Positions 36,867 through 44,700 of a DNA stretch of 64,000 nt are shown one piece after another. The stretch lies in NCBI RefSeq assembly GCF_003402975.1, contig NZ_QURB01000008.1, forward strand, positions 141,830 through 205,829, written 5' to 3'. Made by a program: the position numbers and the translations under genes. Source of the DNA: Brumimicrobium aurantiacum (GTDB lineage: Bacteria; Bacteroidota; Bacteroidia; Flavobacteriales_D; Crocinitomicaceae). Below the pieces are notes generated by a model, which saw only the letters and a list, made by a program, of their open reading frames with translations, was not told where the DNA came from and did not search any database. Numbering within the stretch: position 1 is the first letter of the stretch; each line of letters opens with the position of its first letter.

Positions 36867-37311
36867 AATATTTCGACAGGCTCAATAGGGGCCGCTGAAC
36901 AACGAAGTTCTCATGAATACCTTTGAAAATAAACAAGAAATGAATAACACCATGTTGACAGCCTGTCCCGTATTTTAATCGGGAGATCCGGATTTCCCTA
37001 TCTGTACTGCGATGTACTGAGCGAGCCGAAGTAAGCTTGCCGAACGTATGGGGAAAGCGATTTTATACTTTGTTTTTGAAAGATGATTTTGGAGGTTTGC
37101 AGACTCGAAAGTGTGCGTGCATTTCTCATTTACACTGGTTGATTACCATTCACTATGACAATAACCAGGCATTTATAAGGACTTTCACCAGTTTGATGTC
37201 GATTTCACAGCTTCTAAGCCATAACTTCTCCATTACGCACATGTCGTTTCTTTTATATTTCTGATTTAATGGTGTTTATAGTTTCTTTCCAGTTCTTGGG
37301 TGAACCTCTTT
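36861..37311 (+). other. Cassette 8: gene-free 5' part of unknown origin
   Basis: The cassette starts TTGGCCAATATTTCGACAGG. It contains a half of a Bacteroidota-type TTCGACAGGCT palindrome, a hairpin TCCCG-TATTTTAAT-CGGGA near 36966-36983, and an in-frame stretch at about 37037-37264 with no recognisable family. I see no credible gene. The rest of the cassette is copy C of the RNA element. Confidence 0.45.
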
Positions 37312-37512
37312 AGCTCCATTCTAAAAAGGAACAATATGGTGTGGTTAGTCTTGTATATTTCCGGGTGTTCTACTCCGTAAATGAATTTACTTCCGATAAC
37401 ACCCGCTAAGTATTATCGCCAACGAAACTTTTAAAATGAACATTTTGATTAAAATAAAATGACTACTTTAGACTAAATTAAAAATGAATGGCGACAATAC
37501 GTAGCTTGGACG
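37312..37512 (+). repeat. Copy C: 5'-truncated copy of the structured-RNA cassette
   Basis: From AGCTCCATTCTAAAAAGG onward the sequence matches copies A (33305-33506) and B almost base for base, including GGTGTGGTTAGTC and the attC arms, but the cloverleaf region is absent. It ends at the junction G at 37512. Confidence 0.8.
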
Positions 37513-37518
37513 TTGGGT
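37394..37518 (+). other. attC-like site 8 (from copy C)
   Basis: Same site as attC-like site 3: CGATAAC at 37394-37400 with GCTAAGTATTATCGC, and right arm GCGACAATACGTAGC then GGACGTTGGG. The R'' does not match the start of cassette 8 (TTGGCCAA), in keeping with a chimeric cassette. Confidence 0.65.
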
Positions 37519-37542
37519 GTAATTTGAGCGAAAATCTGCAAA

Positions 37543-37574
37543 TTTGAATATTTTACCAAAATTTGGTATATTTG
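37543..37574 (+). promoter_or_regulatory. ParDE promoter with palindromic operator
   Basis: TTTG at 37543-37546 and TATATTTG at 37567-37574 are 20 bases apart (Bacteroidota -33/-7). The palindrome TACCAAA-A-TTTGGTA (37554-37568) sits in the spacer and touches the -7 element, where binding of the ParD antitoxin would repress transcription. This cassette therefore has its own promoter. Confidence 0.65.
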
Positions 37575-37591
37575 AGTAAAATTAAAACGAA

Positions 37592-37840
37592 ATGAAAAAT
37601 ACATCAATATCGCTCGGAAATTATTTTGACCAGTTTGTACAAACTCAGGTTTCTGCTGGACGTTACAAAAATGTAAGCGAGGTAATCAGAGCTGGACTTC
37701 GACTATTGGAAAATGAAGAAAGTAAAGTTATTGCGTTAAGGAATGCTATTCAAGAAGGAATTGATAGCGGAATTGCTCACGATTTCGACCCCAAAAAAAA
37801 TCTTGAAGAATTAAAAGCGAAACGCAGAAAGAATGGCTAA
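37592..37840 (+). CDS. parD: Cassette 9: ParD-type antitoxin
   Basis: An 82-residue antitoxin with an N-terminal ribbon-helix-helix (NTSISLGNYFDQFVQ, then YKNVSEVIRAGLRLLE) and a charged C-terminal tail that would wrap the toxin. It matches the CC2985/ParD family. It overlaps parE by eight bases. The palindrome in its promoter region suggests autorepression. Confidence 0.9.
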   Translation: MKNTSISLGNYFDQFVQTQVSAGRYKNVSEVIRAGLRLLENEESKVIALRNAIQEGIDSGIAHDFDPKKNLEELKAKRRKNG

Positions 37841-38132
37841 ATACGAATTGACCAATAAGGCTGTAGCTGACTTAAACGGAATTTGGGAATATACACTCGA
37901 GAATTGGTCTGAAAATCAAGCTGACAGATATTACGATATGCTCTTAGATATTTGCCAAGACATTGCCAACAATCCTGAACTTGGAAAAAATTATGACGGA
38001 ATTAAATCTGACCTTTTCGGACTAAAAGCAAATCGACACGTAATATTTTATCGAAAATCAGAATTAAATCCAATCGAAATAACGAGAATTTTACACGAGC
38101 GAATGGATTTGAAAAAAAGAATAACCGAATAA
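37833..38132 (+). CDS. parE: Cassette 9: ParE-type toxin
   Basis: A 99-residue RelE/ParE-superfamily toxin: YELTNKAVADLNGIWEYT at the N terminus, the central WSENQADRYYDMLLD helix, and C-terminal HVIFYRK and ILHERMD. ParE toxins poison DNA gyrase. Complete and paired with ParD. Toxin-antitoxin cassettes are known to stabilise large integron arrays, which fits its place at the distal end. Confidence 0.9.
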   Translation: MAKYELTNKAVADLNGIWEYTLENWSENQADRYYDMLLDICQDIANNPELGKNYDGIKSDLFGLKANRHVIFYRKSELNPIEITRILHERMDLKKRITE

Positions 38133-38141
38133 TAAAAACTT

Positions 38142-38211
38142 CACCCAATAACTAAGTCTTCGGCGTGCCTTTTAGGCCCTACGGTTGTGAGATCGCCTCG
38201 CTAAGTTGGCC
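38142..38211 (+). other. attC-like site 9 (end of array)
   Basis: CACCCAA (complement of the cassette start TTGGGTG) is followed by TAACTAAGTCTTCGGCGTGCC and CGGTTGTGAGATCGCCTCGCTAAG with the junction G at 38205. It shares its outer ~20 bases on both sides with site 7. No further site is seen downstream. Confidence 0.75.
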
Positions 38212-38417
38212 AAGAAATCAACCAAGCTCAATCGTACATCTTTAAAATTATTACCTAATTCTAAAAGATAGCAGCAGAGGTATAGCTGTGGGACGGTATG
38301 AACAATCAAAATAGACGATAGTGCAACGAATATAGGTGGTAATTGATGCAAAATAAGCAACGAATAATTTTGATTTGCGACGAATACAGGTTACTTTCAT
38401 TGCAAATAATGCATTGA
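38206..38417. other. Noncoding array-to-chromosome boundary
   Basis: 212 bases after the last junction with no recognisable gene or attC-like repeat. It leads directly into the Fic N-terminal fragment. Confidence 0.5.
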
Positions 38418-38519
38418 ATGAAAGCTTTTATACATCAAAAGGACAATTGGCCAGAATTTACTTGGAATAGTAATGATTTCTTGAATTTGTTGAGTGAGGC
38501 AAGGAAAAAAAGTGAATGA
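38418..38519 (+). pseudogene. Fic-family protein N-terminal fragment (DUF4172-like)
   Basis: A 33-codon frame, MKAFIHQKDNWPEFTW followed by FLNLLSEARKK, matching the N-terminal DUF4172 region of Fic proteins (IHxxxNWPxFTW...LLxEAR). It then stops at 38517-38519. The catalytic Fic domain is absent. The fragment runs straight into the truncated SCO1 gene, so it is a deletion remnant. Confidence 0.7.
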
Positions 38520-38961
38520 GAAAACATTTGAAAATAAGATTTATGTTGCCGATTTTTTCTTTACATCTTGCCCTGGAATTTGTCCTAAAATGACTGCAAA
38601 CATGAATATTGTTCAAGAGGCGTTTAAAGATGATGACGATGTTTTATTGCTCTCTCATTCTGTTACGCCAAGCGATGATTCTGTAGCGGTTTTGAAAGAT
38701 TATGCGCTCTATAAAGGAGTTATTTCAAATAAGTGGCACTTGGTTACAGGTTCTGAAAAAGAGATTTACAAATTGGATAGAAAAGATTACTTTGTTGAAG
38801 ATGACTTAGGCTTGGAAAAAGATGAAGATGAGTTTTTACATACCGAAAATTTTGTGTTGATTGATAAAAACAGACATATAAGAGGAATTTATAATGGACT
38901 CAATAAAACATCTGTTAAACAACTGATCAGCGATATTCAAACTTTAAAAAAAGAAGGGTAA
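38494..38961 (+). pseudogene. SCO1/SenC-family protein, 5'-truncated
   Basis: The 155-codon frame keeps the SCO1 core: copper-binding TSCPGICPKM (CxxxC), LLSHSVTPSDD and HTENFVLIDKNRHIRGIYNG. These proteins metallate cytochrome c oxidase. The frame can only begin at a GTG (38494), which overlaps the Fic fragment. The signal peptide or lipobox and the first ~60-80 residues usual in the family are missing, so the product would not reach the periplasm. Confidence 0.78.
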
Positions 38962-39130
38962 GCGTTTCTAGCTTTTAGTTTGGCCATGTTGTAAAAGTGT
39001 GTCATGAAGAGAATTTCCTTGTTTAGTTCTTTAAAAAATCAGCATAGAATGATTAATTTAGCTAGTGAATATAGCTTGAGTAATTAATCAAAACTTCATT
39101 TGGTGTGTTATTCAAATAAACAATAAGGAT

Positions 39131-39895
39131 ATGTCAATAACCAATGAGTCAGAATTAATCGGAATGCAAAGAATTAGCCAAGTCGTTGGAACTACGCTAA
39201 AACGAATGAGAGCATACGCCAAAGTAGGAATGTCAACCAAAGAACTGGATGAATACGGTGGTGAGATTTTGAAAAGTTATGGTGCAAAATCTGCTCCTTT
39301 CGAAACCTATAGATTTCCAGGCTATACTTGTATTAGTGTAAACGAAGAGGCGGCACATGGAATACCTTCTGATCAAAAGATTCTAAAAGAAGGAGACTTA
39401 GTAAATATTGATGTTTCAGCAGAATTGGATGGGTTTTGGTCAGATAATGGAGGCTCTTTTGTTTTGGGAAAAGATATTCATAACCACCAACCTTTAGTTG
39501 ATGCGTCAAAACATATTTTACAAAAGGCAATCAACAGTATAAAAGGCGGAGTGAAAATATCAGATATTGGACATATCATTGAAACTGAAGCGAAAAAATC
39601 TGGCTATAAAGTCATTAAAAATCTAGCTGGACATGGGGTCGGAAGAAGTTTACACGAAGAACCAGAAAATATTTTAAACTACAGGGTGAGAACAAATAGA
39701 GAACGCTTTAAGAAAAACACAACAGTGGCTGTAGAAACTTTTATTTCAACAAATTCTTCAGTTGCAGTTGAACAGAGTGATGGTTGGACTTTGGTTGGTA
39801 ATAGAGGGGGATTTGTGACGCAACACGAGCAAACTATACTTGTTACAGACAAAGAGCCAGTAATCTTGACGGAGGCTAATGAGATTTGGGATTAA
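39131..39895 (+). CDS. map: Type I methionine aminopeptidase
   Basis: A 254-residue enzyme removing the initiator Met. Metal ligands are visible in NIDVSAELDGFWSDNGG (two Asp), GHGVGRSLHEEP (His), VETFIS (Glu) and TQHEQTI (Glu). Family length and fold blocks are intact. The downstream YdcF-like gene starts within its stop (TAATG, 39893-39897). Confidence 0.92.
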   Translation: MSITNESELIGMQRISQVVGTTLKRMRAYAKVGMSTKELDEYGGEILKSYGAKSAPFETYRFPGYTCISVNEEAAHGIPSDQKILKEGDLVNIDVSAELDGFWSDNGGSFVLGKDIHNHQPLVDASKHILQKAINSIKGGVKISDIGHIIETEAKKSGYKVIKNLAGHGVGRSLHEEPENILNYRVRTNRERFKKNTTVAVETFISTNSSVAVEQSDGWTLVGNRGGFVTQHEQTILVTDKEPVILTEANEIWD

Positions 39896-40485
39896 TGAAA
39901 CTTAAAAAGTTTATTTCACTACTGGTCTTTTCTGTTCTCGTTTACTTCATTATAAATGCCATTCGCATCTATAAATTTTCTTTTGAATATAGTGAGCAAA
40001 AATCTGATGTTGCTATTGTTCTTGGTGCTGGAATAAATGGAGATATTCCATCGCCTGTTTTTCGTGAGCGTATCAATCACAGTGTTTACTTGTATAAAAA
40101 AGGAATTGTTTCAAAGATCATTTATACTGGTGGACAAGGAAAAGGTCAAACTCAATTTGAAAGTGTAGTTGCTAAAAAATATGCCATTGAAAAAGGAGTG
40201 AATGAAGGAGATATTTTTATTGAGAAAAAATCAAAATATACAGTGGAAAACCTGAGTGAAGCAAAGCAAATTATGGATTCCCTTGAGTTTAAAACAGTCT
40301 TGCTGATTTCAGATCCTTTCCATATGAGAAGAGCAGCGCTACTTGCAAACAAAAATAAACTCAATTTTAAAACCTCACCCACACAAACGAGTATGTATAA
40401 GTCTAAAATACCTAGGTTTATTCAATTGATGTATGAATGTTTTTTCTTTAGCATAAGAGAACCTATTACTAGAATTAGTTTTTAA
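39895..40485 (+). CDS. YdcF/SanA-like DUF218 membrane protein
   Basis: A 196-residue protein with one N-terminal transmembrane segment, then the DUF218 domain: DVAIVLGAGINGDIPSPVF, IYTGGQGKGQTQFESVVA, and SDPFHMRRAA near the end. SanA/ElyC relatives influence envelope integrity (vancomycin sensitivity, peptidoglycan precursor pools). I chose the ATG at 39895 overlapping the map stop over a TTG at 39886. Confidence 0.85.
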   Translation: MKLKKFISLLVFSVLVYFIINAIRIYKFSFEYSEQKSDVAIVLGAGINGDIPSPVFRERINHSVYLYKKGIVSKIIYTGGQGKGQTQFESVVAKKYAIEKGVNEGDIFIEKKSKYTVENLSEAKQIMDSLEFKTVLLISDPFHMRRAALLANKNKLNFKTSPTQTSMYKSKIPRFIQLMYECFFFSIREPITRISF

Positions 40486-40501
40486 AAGATTTCGAGTGAG
40501 T

Positions 40502-40539
40502 TATCCCTAACACCGAAAAGTGATTAAGTGTTAGGGATA
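40502..40539. terminator. Bidirectional terminator hairpin
   Basis: A 12-bp stem TATCCCTAACAC (40502-40513) / GTGTTAGGGATA (40528-40539) sits between two convergent genes. Short T-rich stretches follow on the plus side. Confidence 0.7.
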
Positions 40540-40556
40540 TGACTTGTTTTATGACC

Positions 40557-41741
40557 TCAATGCTCATGCGCTGTCTCGCCTTTTAACATTTCAGCAATCA
40601 GATAATATGCATCATTCTGAACAATCTTAGCATTTTCAGGTAATGGCGATAGCAAATCAATAGCAATCCAACCATCTTCTTGTTTTCCTGTTTTTACTTC
40701 AATCATTTGAAATTCGAATTCCTTTTCTCTTTTTTCTTCAGATTGCGTAGTGATGAAAATATAGGTTTTTCCATCTTCAGTAATTACTGCTGATTCAGGT
40801 AATGCCATCACTTCATTCGCTTGTGTAAATATTTTACCTTTGATGTACATTCCAGCAACAAGATTAATGTCTTTTTCTTCGATTTCCGCATGAATATGAA
40901 CAGCTCTTGGAGCTTCTTCGAAACGTTTTCCAACAGAAATAATTTCAGCCGTTAATGGTTGATTCGATGTGGCTACCGTAAATTCAATTTTTTGACCTTC
41001 TTTTACAAACATTACGTCTTTTTCGAATACCATGAAATCGGCATGAAGATGTTCTGTGTTTACAATTTTAAACATGGTCGTTTGTTGTTCCATATATTGC
41101 CCAATTTGAATGTCAACCGCTTCTATTGACCCATTGATTGGGCTTTTAACCGGAATTCTATCGTATAAATTCCCTTCTTGAATGTAATTTAAATTTAAAT
41201 TTAATTGTTTTAATTGAGCAGCATAACCATTCATTTCGCCTTTGTTTGAAAGGTATTCTGACTTCGATTTTTGCATGTCTTTCCCTGCTCCAATTTCTGC
41301 TTCAGAAAGCTTTGTTTGTCTGTCAAATTGTTTTGACAAATAAGCGTCGTTGTGAAAGGCTTTTAAATATGCCGTTTGAATATTGATGAAATTCGGGTGA
41401 CTCAAATAAGCTAAAGTTTGACCTTTTTTGACATTTTCTCCTTCTATAACTTCAATTGAAACCACATTTCCGCCCAAGATTGCTGTAATCGTAGCTTCGT
41501 GTTGTGGCGGAACTTCCAAACTTCCATTCGTCTGAACAATTCCCTCGAAAGTGTGATGTTGCATGGTGTCTAATTCAATTTTCAGACTTTTGAATTTTTG
41601 CGGAGTAAGATGAACTTCATTCGTTATGTGATCATGTCCATGATCGTTTTCTTCCTCGGTAGGAGCTGTCTCGCTTGTTGTGCAAGAAAATAGTCCTAAA
41701 ATAAGAACTAAGCTCGCTATATATTTTATGTATGTTTTCAT
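40557..41741 (-). CDS. RND efflux periplasmic adaptor (CusB/CzcB-like)
   Basis: A 394-residue membrane-fusion protein. The lipobox LGLFSC puts the lipidated Cys near residue 20; a His/Asp/Glu-rich segment (ENDHGHDH) follows, typical of metal-responsive adaptors. The barrel-sandwich halves are at about 80-125 and 205-250 (GNVVSIEVIEGENVKKGQ; PVKSPINGSIEAVDIQ), with a coiled-coil hairpin between. It bridges the inner-membrane pump and outer-membrane channel encoded by the upstream fused gene. Confidence 0.9.
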   Translation of the reverse strand: MKTYIKYIASLVLILGLFSCTTSETAPTEEENDHGHDHITNEVHLTPQKFKSLKIELDTMQHHTFEGIVQTNGSLEVPPQHEATITAILGGNVVSIEVIEGENVKKGQTLAYLSHPNFINIQTAYLKAFHNDAYLSKQFDRQTKLSEAEIGAGKDMQKSKSEYLSNKGEMNGYAAQLKQLNLNLNYIQEGNLYDRIPVKSPINGSIEAVDIQIGQYMEQQTTMFKIVNTEHLHADFMVFEKDVMFVKEGQKIEFTVATSNQPLTAEIISVGKRFEEAPRAVHIHAEIEEKDINLVAGMYIKGKIFTQANEVMALPESAVITEDGKTYIFITTQSEEKREKEFEFQMIEVKTGKQEDGWIAIDLLSPLPENAKIVQNDAYYLIAEMLKGETAHEH

Positions 41742-41785
41742 TTTTCTATGTTTTAGTAAACTGTGTTATTACTACTTTTAAATCT

Positions 41786-44700
41786 CTAATCTTGAATGTA
41801 ATATTCAAGTAAATAACGCTGTTTTAAATAATTGTCAAGTGCATTCCAAGCATCCAATTCAATGCTGATTGCAGACCTGACTGCTTGTAAAAAGTCTGAA
41901 TAATCTACCGCACCTTCTTTAAAAGCTGCAATTGCACTTTTTCTTTGTAATTGAGCCATGGGCAAGGATTCTTCTTGATAATAGATCCAAGTTTTCTTCC
42001 ATTTTAGATAATCTTCATAAACAGAATTGAATTCTTGTTTCAATTCCATTTTTTGTTGCTGAAAGTTTTGCTCTGCAATTTTTCTGTCAATTTTTGCCGC
42101 TTGAGCTCGCCCTAATTGTTTGTTGAAAATCAATGGGATATTCACCCCAATTTGATAAGTGTAAAATCCAGTTTGAGCTCCAATTTTCTGCTCTCCAACT
42201 TGTCCGTTGAATGTTGGTAAATACTGTGAATTTTGATTTTTTATTTCTGCATCAGCAATCTTAATTTCTTGCTCAAAATAGGAGAGAAGCGGATGATTTG
42301 AAATAGAATCAGAATTCAAATCGATGAGGTCAATAAAATTATTCTCATCAATTTCGGGAACAGTAAAAATGGTATCACTGACCAACCAAAGGTTTAATTT
42401 TTGAATCGCTTTGATGTATTCGTGGTATTTCTGTTCTTTTTTTATTCTCAATGCATTGGCTTCGTTGGCTGTCGATAAATAAGATAAATTCGATATGTCT
42501 TCTACCTCATACCTTAATTTTTCAGTTGCTTTGATTTTCGTAAATACAGAATCCAAAGCTTGATAAACTAGATAAGTGGATTGACTTGTATAAACTTCAG
42601 CCCAAGCCTTCTTTACTTCATAGCGAATGGAAGCTTGAGAAATTTCTAAAGCTTTTTCGGCTAAAATAACCCGCTCATTTTGAAGTTGTACAGCTGAACC
42701 AATTCCAAATAAATTGATGTTGTTTTGTATGATTCCTACTCTGGTATAAACTCCCGTTTCGCCATTTCCGGCTTCTTCCTTTCCAGTATAAACGGTAGTG
42801 TTTCCTAAATCCCAAGCTGTTTTCTTTAAAACGTTCTGTTGGTCAATTTCAAATTGTTTTGCTTTCAGCAATGGAAGTCGTTCTAAAGCTTGTTCTTGCG
42901 CTTCTTCAATTGAAATTGTTTGCCAATTTTCTTGAAGCTTATTCTGCGCATTAAACATTGGAGAAATCAGAATAAACAGTACTCCAATTCCCATGGCAAG
43001 TGATGGATTTCGTTTTGTTTTCATCTTTCTTTTTTCTAAATACATGTATAAAATAGGCAAGATAATCAAGGTGAGTAGGGTAGCGCTGATCATTCCTCCA
43101 ATAACAACAGTTGCCAGTGGACGTTGAACTTCAGCACCTGCAGAAGCGGAAAAAGCCATAGGCAAGAATCCGAAAATATCTGTTAACGCGGTCAACATAA
43201 TTGGTCGAATTCTTTCTCTTGTTCCTGTGAAAATTCTTTCCTTAATATCCGTCATACCTTCCATTTTTAAAGAATTAAATCGATTTATGAGGACCAAACC
43301 ATTCAAAACGGCGACTCCGAAAAGCACGATAAAGCCTACTCCAGCGGAAATACTAAAGGGCATATCACGTAGCCATAAAGCATAAACTCCACCAATTGCA
43401 GCTAAAGGAATGGCGATGTAAATCATGATGGATTGCGCAAATGAATTTAATGCGAAATAAAGTAGTACGAAAATCAGAACCAAGGCGATTGGAACTACAA
43501 TCATCAAGCGATTTGTTGCACTTTCTAGATTTTCAAATTGACCTCCATACGAAATGTTATATCCCGGAGGAAGGTTGAGTTCGTTTTTTACTTTTTCTTG
43601 AATATCCGTTACGACAGATTTTACATCTCGACCTCTGGTATTTACACCAATATAGGTTTGGCGATAAGTGTCATCTCGTGAAATTTGCATTGGACCAGGT
43701 TCGTATTCGATTTCTGCAAATTCTTTCAACATCACTTGAGAACCATTCGGTAAATCCACGAATAACTTTCTTATGTCATCAATCGAAGAACGGTAGTTTT
43801 CTCCATAGCGCACCACCAAGTCAAAGCGACGTTCACCTTCGTAGATTGTTCCTGCAACTCCTCCCGCCAAAGCGGTGCTCAAATAAGTGTTCAATTGTTC
43901 GATCGAAACTCCATATTGTGCTACTTTATCTCTGTTAAATTTGATGTTGATTTGTGGTAAACCAGAAGTTCTTTCAGCATTTACATCACCAACTCCATCG
44001 ATCTTCTTTATTATTTCAGCTAGTTCTGCCGCTTTTTCGTTCAAAACGTCTAAATCTTCACCATAAATTTTAATGGCTACATCTTCACGAACTCCTGTCA
44101 ATAATTCATTAAATCTCAATTCAATGGGTTGACTAAAAACAATGTTAACACCCACTAAAACTTCAGCTAATTTGGCTTGCATTTTTTCGATGAGTTCCTC
44201 TTCATTTTTAGCGCTTGTCCATTTGCTGTGGTCTTTCTCTAGAATCACAAACATATCTGCAATGTCCATCGGCATTGGGTCTGTAGGAATATCCGCAACA
44301 CCAATTCTTGAACCTGCAGAAAGAACTTCAGGGAAATTTTCCAATAATGTCGTTTCAATTTTAGTAGAAGTGGCAATCATTTCTTCCAAGCTACTTCCTG
44401 GTCGAATCAATGCTTGAATCGCCAAATCTCCTTCTTTCAATTGTGGAATAAATTCTCCTCCCATACGAGAGAAAGTGAAAATGGTTATTCCTAAAATTAA
44501 AGCTGCAATTCCAATTACAATTAATCTGAATTTTAAGGCAGCTTCTAAAACTGGGTGATAAACCTTGTTGATTCCTCCAATAATTGCATTGCTAAATCTA
44601 TCGAGTTTTATCTCAAATTTAGCGTACCAACTTTTCTTGTTTTGCATTGGTCGCATAAATAGTGCTGACATCATTGGAACATAAGTCAGACACAAAATAA

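Larger units (their letters stand above)
29046..38205 (+). mobile_element. Chromosomal integron-like array with nine cassettes
   Basis: A decayed recombinase gene is followed by modules bounded at G^TT: 30196-31047, 31048-32931, 32932-33506, 33507-34268, 34269-34934, 34935-35547, 35548-36860, 36861-37512 and 37513-38205. Each ends in an imperfect inverted repeat. In modules 1, 2, 4, 5, 7 and 9 the R'' arm is complementary to the module's own 5' end, for example TTGGCAGTAAT against ATTACTGCCAA-like, TTGGGGTGC against GCACCCCAA, and TTATGTACC against GGTACATAA. All genes point the same way. Attribution to integrons is inference from this architecture. Confidence 0.78.

Noticed and set aside
37037..37264. 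A 75-codon frame in cassette 8
   Set aside because: No start context, no recognisable family, atypical composition; it could equally be decayed noncoding DNA.
30196..38205. A CRISPR array
   Set aside because: The repeats are hundreds of bases apart, palindromic and of variable size; no short direct repeats with uniform spacers were seen.
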